From CAWGYT01 sp963826795 (GTDB taxonomy: Bacteria; Planctomycetota; Planctomycetia; Pirellulales; Pirellulaceae), in contig CAWGYT010000008.1 in the NCBI GenBank assembly GCA_963826795.1, positions 515,961 to 579,960 of the forward strand: DNA of 64,000 nt. The letters run 5' to 3'. The notes beneath the pieces are model-generated. The model did not search any database. It had not been told where the DNA came from and saw nothing but the letters and a program-made list of their open reading frames with translations. How positions within the stretch are numbered: the first letter of the stretch is position 1; each line of letters begins with the position of its first letter. This document shows, piece after piece, positions 52,777 through 62,145 of the stretch. The translations under genes were made by a program, and so were the position numbers.

Positions 52777-53412
52777 ATGTCGGATTATTCGCGTTCGAAT
52801 CCAGCTGAACTGCTGTGCCAGGCCCACGAAAATGGTGACTTGAATGGGCTGCTTGAGCTCTACCGCAGTTACGTCCGACTGCTGGCTCGTGCTCAGGTTG
52901 GTCAGCGACTCGCGGGAAAATTCGACGCCTCGGATATCGTTCAAGAAGTCTTTCTCCAGGCGTCACGTGGCTTCCTGCAATTTCGTGGTACCAGCGAGCC
53001 TGAGTTTCTCGCTTGGCTTCGCCAGATTCTGGCCACTGTCCTCGCCAACCACGTGCGCAAATACCAGGGAACGAAGCGACGGGACGTGCGTTTGGAACGT
53101 AACCTCCAGCAACAGCTCGTGGACGCTTCCAGCTTCATCCATACTGCGCTCATCGACGAGTCGCCGTCCCCGAGCGAACGGTTGGCTCAGAAAGAGTGCG
53201 GCGTGTTGCTCGCGGAAGCGTTGGAGCAACTGCCAGCCGACTACCACGAAGTCGTTGTCCTCCACTACATCGAGCGACTGACCTTTCCAGAGATTTCAGA
53301 ACGGATGGGCAGGACCGTCCCGAGTCTACGACGAGTCCAGACGGTCTATTTTCCGCTCCGCCCGCTGAGGGCCCGCGGGGCTTTCGACGACGTGTGCATC
53401 CGCAGCATGTGA
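52777..53412 (+). CDS. ECF sigma factor, C-terminally truncated
   Basis: 211-codon open frame; the authentic part is residues ~1-186. Region 2: DASDIVQEVFLQASRGFLQF and SEPEFLAWLRQILATVLANH; region 4: AEALEQLPADYHEVVVLHYI and LTFPEISERMGRTVPSLRR. This is the planctomycete-expanded ECF type. At 53336 the coding sequence runs into ccagacggtcta, the end of the 152-bp element family, and the rest (VQTVYFPLRPLRARGAFDDV) is unrelated. The last recognition-helix residues are therefore replaced, so activity is doubtful. No anti-sigma gene nearby. Confidence 0.82.
   Translation: MSDYSRSNPAELLCQAHENGDLNGLLELYRSYVRLLARAQVGQRLAGKFDASDIVQEVFLQASRGFLQFRGTSEPEFLAWLRQILATVLANHVRKYQGTKRRDVRLERNLQQQLVDASSFIHTALIDESPSPSERLAQKECGVLLAEALEQLPADYHEVVVLHYIERLTFPEISERMGRTVPSLRRVQTVYFPLRPLRARGAFDDVCIRSM
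53336..53347. mobile_element. 12-bp terminus of the 152-bp TIR element
   Basis: ccagacggtcta is identical to bases 7-18 of the element's terminal inverted repeat, but the sequence after it differs from the 152-bp copies. It marks the exact point where the sigma factor loses homology. Confidence 0.55.
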
Positions 53413-53551
53413 CCCAGGTTCTGACGTCTCAGGCCCCAGGGGACGCGCGGCAAGCGAGGATCCAAGTTGCACGGTGGGTTGCGGCGTGGGAATCGCGAGA
53501 GGGATACTGCCGAGTGCTCCAGAAGGTCGTCTGCTTGCCAGGAGGGGTCCC

Positions 53552-53754
53552 ATGCCGAGCTCTTCGCGCCGCACCGTGGTCGATAAGGGAGAAGTGGGGG
53601 TCTATCATTGCTGGAATCGCTGCGTGCAGCGGGCCTGGCTCTGCGGTCAGGATCCCGTGACGGGGATCGACTACGGCTACCGCCGCGAGGTGATCGAGGA
53701 GGTGGAACGGCAACTGGCCGGGTTGTTCGCGATCGACATTGGCTTTCACGCCGG
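53552..53754 (+). pseudogene. REP-associated tyrosine transposase (RAYT), N-terminal fragment
   Basis: About 67 codons from ATG 53552 (RBS ggaggg). MPSSSRRTVVDKGEVGVYHC, WNRCVQRAWLCGQDPVTGID and LAGLFAIDIGFHAG match the N-terminus of Y1/TnpA_REP transposases of planctomycetes. The fragment ends at GFHAG, just before the expected NHxH (HUH) motif, because the 152-bp element starts at 53755. The catalytic HUH and tyrosine are missing, so it is inactive. RAYTs are the agents that move REP sequences. Confidence 0.82.
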
Positions 53755-53941
53755 ACAAACCCAGACGGTCTACATTCCATCTCCCGTCCGCGCCCGCCAC
53801 GCCTCTGCCCACCCTTCGCGTGAAACTCACGCGGGACACGACAGGACGACATTCCCATTTCCCCACCCGAAGTTGCCAGCGGAAACTGTAGACCGTCTGG
53901 GTTTGTTGTCGGGTTTGTTGTCGTCTGGGTTTGTTGTCTCC
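53755..53941. mobile_element. 152-bp TIR element, copy 3, with stacked right ends
   Basis: Core 53755-53906 with a perfect 19-bp terminal inverted repeat (ACAAACCCAGACGGTCTAC / GTAGACCGTCTGGGTTTGT). On the right, extra direct copies (gggtttgttgtc, gtctgggtttgttgtc) are stacked to 53941. The left flank is a truncated RAYT, the right flank a truncated PEP-CTERM gene. Confidence 0.9.
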
Positions 53942-54139
53942 GTAAACTTCGAACCCGATGGCACACACACAAAGGGATGGAATGACGGTGACTTCACCGG
54001 GGATCGCATAGTGGATTTCGCGGACTTCCTGCTACTGTCTTCTAACTTCGGCGAGGCTGACTTGGCGAGTGTTCCCGAGCCAGATAGCGTGGGGTTACTC
54101 TTGCTTGGGCTGTTTCTCGTCAGACGTCGGCTCAATTGA
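53942..54139 (+). pseudogene. C-terminal fragment of a dockerin/PEP-CTERM protein
   Basis: Starts abruptly after the element with VNFEPDGTHTKGWNDGDFTG, then DRIVDFADFLLLSSNFGEAD (one EF-hand/dockerin-like repeat) and VPEPDSVGLLLLGLFLVRRR. No signal peptide or N-terminal domain. The open frame continues upstream through the element into the RAYT, but that is a chance fusion. Confidence 0.75.
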
Positions 54140-54249
54140 CGCTGCGGCAAGCATCGCGATTGTCCGTTCCGCTCGCAGCAAACTGAAGGAGGTTGATGTG
54201 CTCGTGCAGTTCGGGGAGTGCCCAATTGCACGAGGTTAAGTCGTCTTGC

Positions 54250-55650
54250 TCAGCCGACGCGAGCCCAACCGCACAGCCAGATCACCGCAGCCAGACACAG
54301 GCAAGGCACGATTAGCTCCTTGGTGACAGCAGACCATGTCCCGCGTCCGCTGATCACCGACTGCTGCGTTGAGCTGAGGCCAATGTTGCGCGACGGACGA
54401 CGAGGATCGTAAAGCACCATCGTGTCCTGGTTCTTGGTTCCACTTGGCGAACGTTGATCGAGGAAGTAATTGACACCATTGACCTCGAAGCTCGGAACAT
54501 CGTGTTGACTGTCTCGTGTGGCAGCAGCCAGTTGACCGATACGTAACAACTGCATTGAGCGCAGGTTGAACCAATAGTGAGCAACGATTCCAAATGCAAG
54601 CACCAGCATCACTCCAAGCGGGATCCACACGACCCAGCTTGGCGTGGATCTCCGCCGCACTCCCTTGAGATGACTGGCGTCGGGGCGGGCTGGGTAATGA
54701 ACGACTTCCACGGAGTCGTCGACAGTGTGCTGTTGGCCCAGTTCGTAGCTCGCAATCGAGTACGTGCGGTTGCCGACTTGGTACCGCATTTGGCACTCGT
54801 AGACCTGCTCACCGAAAGTGTATTGGTCCATCGGCGACACACTTACGATCACTGCCTCTACGACCTGGCCTTCGCCAGCCGACATATCTGCGATCCATTC
54901 GGGGCCGTCCATCATCGAAAACCAGAACGTAAAACCCACTAGAAAGGCCCAGGCGACCTGTATCGACGACGGCAGCGACAGCAGAAAAGCCATGGCGGTA
55001 ACAGGCGATACACGCCGGGGCGGCGGGGACAACGCCACCTCTGATAGTTCGCCAACAGCTTGTGCCTTCGTCCAGTCGTGCCAACAGCTGTAGCCCAACG
55101 CGGCGCCAATCGCCAGGAACGGAAAGGCCAAAAGGACCAAGTTTCCGGCGCCCGATCCGCCGTGCTCGCGATCAAGTACTGCGTGCCCTGGATTCGCGGG
55201 ATCAACGTAGCAAATCGACTCGGAACCAACGGGGTGGCGGTCCTTCAAGGCAGCTTCCCAATCTCTATCGTCTCCCATGCGTCCCGGCAGCATATCGATT
55301 CGGTCAGACGTATAACGCTGGCCTTCGTATTCGTAGCTGAACAGCATGTTAAGGATTCGCTCTCCGGTGTCGTCGTCGCGCACGAACTCAGCTTGCTCAA
55401 TAACGCAGGGCTTCGGCTCCCAGTTCCGCGCCGATTCGATACCGCTGAGCGTGACCTGGCGCAGAACTAGGAGCCCGAATCCGATGGCGAACGTGACGGC
55501 GGAAAAGAAGGCTCGAATTCGCTGGTCGTTGTTCGCGTCGGCCTTGGTAGGAGATTCCAACGACGACGAAGCTTGCGCGGTGTCCGCGTCAATCGTGGCC
55601 AGCCGTCGCAATTTCTTGTTTCTCTTTCTACGTTTGCGAGACTTGCGACT
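54250..55650 (-). CDS. DUF3592-type membrane protein
   Basis: 466 aa from GTG 55650 (basic VSRKSRKRRKRNKK start). About five transmembrane segments, and two copies of a DUF3592-like extracytoplasmic domain: RNWEPKPCVIEQAEF...YEYEGQRYTSDRI...CYVDPANPGHAVL, and QVVEAVIVSVSP...YQVGNRTYSIASYELG...VHYPARPDASHL. Function unknown. Its long leader and lower GC resemble the accessory zone on its left. Confidence 0.72.
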   Translation of the reverse strand, partial: SRKSRKRRKRNKKLRRLATIDADTAQASSSLESPTKADANNDQRIRAFFSAVTFAIGFGLLVLRQVTLSGIESARNWEPKPCVIEQAEFVRDDDTGERILNMLFSYEYEGQRYTSDRIDMLPGRMGDDRDWEAALKDRHPVGSESICYVDPANPGHAVLDREHGGSGAGNLVLLAFPFLAIGAALGYSCWHDWTKAQAVGELSEVALSPPPRRVSPVTAMAFLLSLPSSIQVAWAFLVGFTFWFSMMDGPEWIADMSAGEGQVVEAVIVSVSPMDQYTFGEQVYECQMRYQVGNRTYSIASYELGQQHTVDDSVEVVHYPARPDASHLKGVRRRSTPSWVVWIPLGVMLVLAFGIVAHYWFNLRSMQLLRIGQLAAATRDSQHDVPSFEVNGVNYFLDQRSPSGTKNQDTMVLYDPRRPSRNIGLSSTQQSVISGRGTWSAVTKELIVPCLCLAAVIWLCGWARVG

Positions 55651-56308
55651 CACGGCTTGATTCCTCCCCCGCAAACCGATTCCATCAACCGCCAAGGGTT
55701 CCTTGGTTCAACCTAGTCCTAGTCGATGCTGTCGATACTTTTAGCGGCTTGCCTGACTGCGACACATTTGTGTGACAATGCGACCTATTCCAATCCGACT
55801 TTAGCACCGCAGCCAAAGCCATGACGGTGCATCCTGACGAGGCTTCTGAAAACGGAATCGCGACGTCGGTTTCGACGTATATCCACCCAACAGCGGACCG
55901 CTGCTCTTTCGGAACATCGCTTGAGAACTGGTGTGTCTTGCGACTCTCATGAACGTTTCCCTTCACTTATGACTGATTGTCAAGAGCTTTCAGCCGTTCC
56001 GAATCATTCCCTATTCCGGACGTCCACTCCGGACGACCTCAGTGTTAGCAGGAATGAGGGTGGACTTTCCCAAAGGTGTTCGTCGATTCCTTTTGGGTAA
56101 AGTTAGTGCCGCCAAGCGAATCAAGTGCTACGTCATTCGGACTGTTTAAGCGTTTGTCATCCCACGAGTCCGCAAGGATTTCGACACTGTCGCCGTGTTT
56201 GCGAGTCAACTGCCGGGTATTGGGTATTTTGCTCAGCTGCGAGCAATCGCCGCTGGCCATCGAATATCAGGCCGTTGGCCCCGCCGGAGTCCACGTTTTC
56301 GAGGGTCG
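55651..56308. other. Long intergenic region, no gene supported
   Basis: About 650 bp between two minus-strand genes. AT-richer than average. Short frames on both strands lack signals or motifs. A small inverted repeat (ccggacgtccactccggacg) sits near 56016-56035. Confidence 0.3.
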
Positions 56309-56707
56309 TCAGTCAACGGGGCCTCCTTCCTGCCACTCCTGATATCCACAGTTCCGACAGAGGTCCCAGTGGCCGGGTTCTCCGGAAAGAGAAAATATCC
56401 GTTTCAAAAAGTTGATGAAATAAATTCCTTCTTCGCCCAGCGCATACTTACCGCATGATGGGCACCGGCTGTATCGCATGCAGTAGCCATACACATTTGC
56501 CCATGCCGTCAGCAAACACAATACCATCCAGGTCAATGAATCGTCGAAGGGGTTGTTGTCCGCTTGTATCATCAAGCGCACGAACCATCCGCCCAATGCG
56601 ATGCCTAACAGTAACAGGACAACTGTCCGCCGTCGCAAGTGAAACCACGCACGATTTCTTTGGGGTTCGTCTTTGTCGTCGTTCAACTTTTGATGCTCGA
56701 AAGCCAT
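56309..56707 (-). CDS. Small membrane protein with zinc-ribbon-like cysteines
   Basis: 132 aa. A hydrophilic start, two close hydrophobic segments (TVVLLLLGIALGGWFVRLMI and SLTWMVLCLLTAWANVYGY), then CPSCGKYALGEEGIYFI and CRNCGYQEWQEGG, a CxxC-x(~30)-CxxC pair that would make a zinc ribbon. No family recognised. Unlike its neighbours to the right, the frame is intact. Confidence 0.62.
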   Translation of the reverse strand: MAFEHQKLNDDKDEPQRNRAWFHLRRRTVVLLLLGIALGGWFVRLMIQADNNPFDDSLTWMVLCLLTAWANVYGYCMRYSRCPSCGKYALGEEGIYFINFLKRIFSLSGEPGHWDLCRNCGYQEWQEGGPVD

Positions 56708-56882
56708 TTGTGAGTTAGCGTTTACAGAAGCATTTCTCTACGGCGTTTAAAGCCTATCGCCGAGGAACCATCGAGATCGTCGCTCTTCTTCGTGACCATT
56801 CTACTTGCTCCTTAGGGGTGCAGTCAGCGTGATAACGTCTTTCTTCGGGAGTTTTCATCGCCGGGATCCTGACTACGACAGG

Positions 56883-58132
56883 CTATCGTTGGAAGTGGTG
56901 ATGAATCGTCGAGAATGCGAGACCAGATCCTTGTCCTCGATACAGATCAAGCAGGCCCATGTCGTGCGACGGGCAGATCGCATGTCCCGCCTGTTCGAGC
57001 TTCGGATTGCGATAAGCGTCGTCAAGAAAGTCGGCTGCTTTCCGAGCGATAGTCAGTAAACTGTCTTTTCCCGTGACTTCATGATGCACACAAGCGGCCG
57101 TCATCAGGTGGCCCATGTTGTACATCTCAAAGTTGAATCGATCGCCGAATGGCATGACCGTCTTGTCGCCGTTGCGCTTGGCGATCAGCACGGGAGTATG
57201 GATGTAACCGTCCGCTCGCTGTGCCTTCCCAATGATCGCGATGATTTTTGTCCAGACGCGCATCCCAATTTGGGGGCAGGCTCGGTTGCCTGTACGCGCA
57301 GAGACCGCTTCCATCCATTTATAGAAGTCACCATCGTTAAAGGGCGCCGCGGTACTTGCCTTTCGACATTCCAGCGGCGACTTTAGATACGTCTTCGTCG
57401 GGATGCTTCTTGATGACGCAGTTCTGAAAGACGTAACCGATTCGGTAGACGTGTTTACCGTCCTTGAGTTTCTGGCTATGTGCGGTGATATGAGAATTGT
57501 GGCAATTGACGATCGTGCAGTCTTCAAACAACGCAATTCCATCTCCGTAAATGAAATCGGTTGTGCCTTCGATGATGCACTGTTTGTGATACGACCGCTT
57601 GTTGCGACCAGTGTGGTACGTGTCCTGAAAACCCATGATTCGACACTGAATGAACGCTGCTCGATTGCCATCGACTCGCAACGCAGCAGCCTGGCCGCCA
57701 TCGATACTGGAACGACTGTCGATAGTGTTCTGGAACGTCAGATTGCGAGCAGAACAGTCATCGGCCAAAATTCGCGTACTGGCGTAGTCGGACATTTTCC
57801 CTGCATAGTCGTCGAAAGTTAGGATTGTGGTTTCTTACGATTCGCCAATCAGCGACAAGTTCTTCCTGCTCGATGGCACGCGAAGTGTTTCTTTGTAGAT
57901 GCCGGGCTTGAGGAAAATCACGGCGTGTTGAGCTGTTTGGAGGCGCGGCTTCGATTGCATCCTGAACTCTCAGAAAGTCACCGCTGCCATCGGCGGCAAC
58001 GACGAAATCGGCGGTGGCTGCGGGTGACGTTTCAGCCGTCGGCAAGGCGACTTGTTGCGAGTACGCGAGACTGGAGAAGCACAGGAAGGCAATCGATGCG
58101 AAAACGACTTGTCGTACATCTTCGATTGTCAT
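56883..58132 (-). pseudogene. Decayed pectinesterase (CE8) joined to a GH127-like fragment
   Basis: Start near ATG 58132 with a signal peptide (FASIAFLCFSSLAYSQ). Pectinesterase blocks: DFVVAADGSGDFLRVQDAIE, then frameshifts, then SARNLTFQNTIDSRSS, IMGFQDTYHTGRNKRSYHKQ and TTDFIYGDGIALFEDCTIVN, with the catalytic Asp residues. After KGKYRGA near 57345 the sequence switches frame and family: FNDGDFYKWMEAVSARTG, FGDRFNFEMYNMGHLMTAAC and SHDMGLLDLYRG belong to glycoside hydrolase family 127 (beta-L-arabinofuranosidase). At least three frame changes and missing ends show a non-functional chimera of two pectin-related genes. Confidence 0.75.
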
Positions 58133-58311
58133 CTCAATTGCCTTTGATATTGCAGACGACGCGTTGATAGCCAATGAGTGGTGGCGTGCCGTCGTCGGTC
58201 ACTTCGAGAATAATGTGAACTTGTTTGCCCGGTTCCTCTGGTGCCGCGGAGCCCTACTCGAGCCAGAATTCACCCCAGCGTTGCAGAAAAACTGCTTTGT
58301 GGCCAAGCCTT

Positions 58312-58402
58312 CGGGAGGGCGAAGCTCCTGCTGAGCCTTCTTTGACAGCGTCTTCCGCTCCTGCGGCTCGGCAGGAGCCTCGCCCTCCCGGTGTCACGTG
58401 GA
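58312..58402. repeat. Inverted repeat cgggagggcgaagctcctgc
   Basis: cgggagggcgaagctcctgc-tgagcc and ggctcggcaggagcctcgcc-ctcccg are near-complementary arms around a ~39-bp spacer. A common non-coding planctomycete repeat. The surrounding 58133-58533 holds no supported gene. Confidence 0.7.
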
Positions 58403-58533
58403 TCTCACCGGATGTGAGATCCAGCAACAAGCGATGGCAAGTTCGAAGACCCCTGCGTTTTTCAGTCCAACTCACACTCGCAAAGAATCCTTATGCCATT
58501 ACAGGGTTCACCCATGGATTCTGCTAAGGGGGC

Positions 58534-58571
58534 AAAAAAAGAGCTTGGCCCCGAGGATCGAGACCAAGCTC
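58534..58571 (-). terminator. Rho-independent terminator (minus strand)
   Basis: On the minus strand GAGCTTGG and CCAAGCTC form a perfect 8-bp stem, followed by TTTTTTT (58534-58540). It probably ended the transcript of the now decayed minus-strand surface-protein gene to its right. Confidence 0.8.
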
Positions 58572-58789
58572 CCATGAGTCAAGCGGACTAAGCAAGCCAC
58601 TCGAGCAAGTGGCTGCCTCAGGCAGCCCGCCGGCCCACTCAGGCGAGACCACTCGCTGCGCTTCTACAGAAATAATTCAGAAGACCTCCTTTTACCTGAT
58701 TCCCTCGCCGCGCTTAATGCCAGAGACAACGCGTCGCGGTTAACTCCAGTCCGTCGCGCTGCGTGTAACACGACACGCCAACCCAATCG

Positions 58790-59760
58790 TTACAGAATCT
58801 CTCGACAAGCTGGTTTCTCTAGACGCGAACCCAGAGCAAGGTTCGGCAGAACTAAGAGGGGGAAGTCGACACCCAGGAGAACCATTCGCCGGCGCGTGGG
58901 GTAGACGACTTCGCTCCTTAAGCCGCCGGTCAGCCCCTCGCGGCGTGTCGCCGTCGCCGTTAGCGGAAACGCCCTTTGTGCCAACAGATCACGCTGTGAC
59001 AGGAAGCGTCGGGACGCTGCTCGCCGAAGTTCGAAGCCACGGCATTTTGAGTGGGGCCGAGTCCGATGTTGGCAAACACGTTGTCGATTGCCACCACGTT
59101 CGTCGCCGATCCGGTCCCGACCGTTTCGCTGCCCTGCTCCAACAGCACCGGCTGAGTCTCCCGGACGTTATAAGTCCCCGTCGAAAGGTCCAGAACTGAT
59201 ACATACCCGACGCAGCGGTCGTCACGTACGACTGACGTCTCCCCCAAGCCGTCGCTACCGCTTAAGGAGATGGCGACGTCGGAAGTCGGGATTCGCCCGA
59301 ATCAAACACGCCGTTGCTATTTCGTCAAGCTGTCGGAGGCCGCGCCCGAAACCGTGCCGGTCAACGTGTGGTTCACTCGACTGCCAGTCGGAAATTGAGT
59401 ACGTCGTTGATGCTGCCCGATCCGCTCGTGATGCCGTGGCCCCGCCGACGACTCCTCACATACGCCGCGTTGTTGACCAATCGGAACCGCGTCAACGATC
59501 AAGCGCCTGCCACGTCGCTCGGGCCGTCGTTCGTCACGGTGATCGTGTAGGTCGCCGCCAGAAGCTGCCGCGGGAGATTGTCGGTAATGATCGTCCCGCA
59601 CGTCGCTGGGCCCGACATTCGTCACCGTCGCGATGTCGTTCAGCGTCTCGCCCGGAACCGCGGTCGCACGGCCATCGGACTTCGTGATCGTCAGATCGGT
59701 CTCGGGAGTGGAAGCAGAGTTGACCACCTTGGGACCAAAGGCTCGATGGAACACACGTTC
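58790..59760 (-). pseudogene. Decayed SdrD-like/DUF11 surface-protein gene
   Basis: Pieces in different frames: TDLTITKSDGRATAVPGETL and TVTNVGPSDV (a DUF11 repeat, 59600-59710), TITVTNDGPSDV (59515-59560), and TGTYNVRETQPVLLEQGSET ... AIDNVFANIGLGPTQNAVAS-NFGE (an SdrD B-like repeat, 58980-59190). These belong to large repetitive secreted adhesins. Frameshifts and deletions occur every 100-200 bp. A matching terminator lies at 58534-58571. Confidence 0.6.
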
Positions 59761-59849
59761 GGTGGATAACCGTCAAGTTCACGACGTCGCCGACTCGACG
59801 ATGCACTCGACATCGTCGACCAACGCACGCGCATCGTGACGCTGCTTAC

Positions 59850-59905
59850 AGCGCCAATCCAATTACCGCGCCAATCCAGTTACCACGCCATCCAATTACC
59901 AGCGC
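59850..59905. repeat. 17-bp tandem repeat gcgccaatccaattacc
   Basis: Three to four imperfect units at the 3' end of the BBP7 remnant; the last one includes its TAA stop (tta at 59896-59898). Confidence 0.7.
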
Positions 59906-61341
59906 CAATCCAATCCGACGTTCAAATCTTGCAGCCAGTAACCGGAATCGTTCAAGACAACGCCCGAGCGTCGAGACCGGTCGTGTCGATCGCCGGCGGC
60001 AGAAGATCAGGATTGACATCAGGTCGATCTGCTCGCCCGACCGCGCCTGTTGCCCCAGTAATGAAAGGTGTAACCGACTACGAACCGCATGCTCGGCGCA
60101 ATCTGATAGCCGAGATTGAGGCCAAGTTCAGGAACGACCACAAATTCATCGTCCTGGTAGACGCCGATGTTGCTGGCAACGCCATAGCCCACCGACGTTG
60201 GTGAAGGTCGCCCCTTGGACGGCTGAGGTGGTTCTTCCCTGGATCGCGATCGTCCGTCGATTGTTGCCAGCGCGAGAGGGCGAGAGGAATTCCAGCGACC
60301 AGGGACCGCGATACGTTTCCCAAACCAGTCCCAATTCGACACCGTTGAATTCATTCTGCGTTTGAAAGTTGTCCACCAAGGCGAAGCTGGCGGGGACGTC
60401 GGTCGCGGCCGAGGTGAGGTTCTCCGAAATGCTCAAGCCGTCCTCCAGTTTCATGTAGCGGTAGCCCAGCGTGAAATCCACTCAGCGCCACCCATCGGAA
60501 GACAGTACGTATCCCCACACGCATTGCACGCCCCACACCCGCAGGCCGGATCCGGCAGGAAGTTTTGGCATCGGAGATTGCGGCGATATCGCGGTGAGAA
60601 GGCTCGAAATTTCGACGTCGCGTCGACCGCCACCGTACCGCTCACAATTCCGGGGTACGCCACCAGCTCCGAATCCTGCGAATTGAGCTGCGTGTTGAAG
60701 AAAGGCCGCGCCAGAATGGGTGCCCCGTCCGAGGTTTGCGAATAAGGCTCGGTCTTGCCCTCGAGGTAGAAATAGTCGAGCTTAAAGCCACGCCACTGAC
60801 AGGGATCGATCCAGCCGCCAAAGCGAAATCGACCGCCGTTGCGACTCGCCATCCAACAGGTCGCCGTTGCCGTAGATCACGTTCGCCCCGCTTGTTCCCA
60901 AGACGCCCGCAGTGTCCGCCGGAGGAGTCCCCGGGCTGGTCGTGACCAGCGCCGGTACCGACATTCCGGTCGCCCACCAGGCGAGATACTCCGCCCGTAA
61001 CCAAAATCTGCCACTCGGGCCACATGGGCAACAGCTGCTGCTGCAGACGCCCGAGTTCGAACAGGAATCACACCCCGGGCGACCACACCCTTCTGCCGAC
61101 GCGCCATCTCGAAATCCGCGTAGTATTCATCCAGCGGCATTTCGGCCCCGTCGGCCGGAATCGACTCCATTGGAACGGGCATCAGCTCGTCGCTGACTTG
61201 GTAGCCCGCTGGCACAACGCCTGACCCGCTCTCCGGCTCGTCACCCCAAAAAGGGCCTCCAGGTCGTCCGCCTCGGTGCTTTCCCGCCCACGGCACGAGC
61301 ACCCGTCCCGGTCGCTTCACGCACCGAGGCATCGTCCGCAA
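59896..61341 (-). pseudogene. BBP7-family outer-membrane beta-barrel protein, multiply frameshifted
   Basis: Reading the frames in order gives MPMWPEWQILVTG, GGRFRFGGWIDPCQWRGFKL, DYFYLEGKTEPYSQTSDGAP, FTLGYRYMKLEDGLSISENL, FNGVELGLVWETYRGPWSLE, VYQDDEFVVVPELGLNLGYQ, FVVGYTFHYWGN and DSGYWLQDLNVGLDWRW with a TAA at 59896. This is the complete BBP7 plan of planctomycete outer-membrane proteins, but at least five frame changes separate the pieces. Whether this is true decay or poor sequence near a contig end cannot be told here. Confidence 0.75.
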
Positions 61342-61809
61342 CGTCCGGCAGAATTCGCGGCTCGTTCAAAGGTTGTGAGTCCGGCTGAGACGGAGCCGGC
61401 TGAGACGGAGAACTTGGTGCCGCAACGGCCCGTCGCTGTCAAGGGAAGTGCCGTTACCTGGAACTGGCGAGACTTGTTGCGCCGAACAAATAGGCCATCC
61501 CGTCGTTCCCGCGAGAGACGCGTTCTCGCTGTCACGGCAACGTTTTCACTCACATACCCGCCCAGGCTCAAACCCGCCGACGGCACGACATAGGCCGTGA
61601 TCGATCCATCGTCACCCAACAGGGCAAATCGAGGCGTGCCGTTACGAGCTTTTCCAGCGCGGATCAAACGCCCCACCGTCACGAGCCGACTCGAGGCAGC
61701 GGTGGGCTGGCGAGCGATCTCTTGGGGCCGGATCACCTCCGATTCAGCTCCAGAACATAACGGTAACCGCTGCCCATGCAGCGAAACGTGATGGCGAGCA
61801 TTTGATCAT
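61290..61809 (-). pseudogene. Planctomycete SH3-like domain protein, frameshifted
   Basis: Start ATG 61809 (MIKCSPSRFAAWAAVTVMF), then an extra base near 61750, then VIRPQEIARQPTAASSRLVT, VGRLIRAGKARNGTPRFALL and VVPSAGLSLGGYVSENVAVT, a pattern seen in small exported planctomycete proteins with an SH3-like fold. Beyond this the frame breaks again; a proline/serine-rich tail (SSPSQPAPSQPDSQPLNEPR) is visible in another frame. Function unknown. It lies directly upstream of the BBP7 remnant on the same strand. Confidence 0.6.
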
Positions 61810-62145
61810 GATGTTTTGACTGCTCAAGCAAATGGGAAACGAACCGGCGGACGCGAGTCCGGAGACAAGTGGGAGGCTTTTAGAGAAATAAAATTTGACA
61901 GTCAAGCCCGTTCCGTTCGTTTTTGGGAATCTGCGGACGGGCCGATCGACGTGCCGTCGTGGGAGGCGCGCGCGGGCCGTCTCTCGGGCGGCTACCTGAG
62001 CAGCGTAGAGAAGCGGGCACGAATCGGCCCAAGTCAGCTTGACCTGGTGTACCGATTGGTATTCCACTTCCCCGGCCGGATCCCGGGCCCGGCCGGATCA
62101 CGGGTCGGCTTCGTATCCAACGTGCCCTGAGCATTCGAGGCTCGC

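Noticed and set aside
52790..52805. gttcgaatcc resembling a tRNA T-loop
   Set aside because: It lies inside the sigma factor coding sequence and no cloverleaf can be drawn around it. No tRNA was found in the window.
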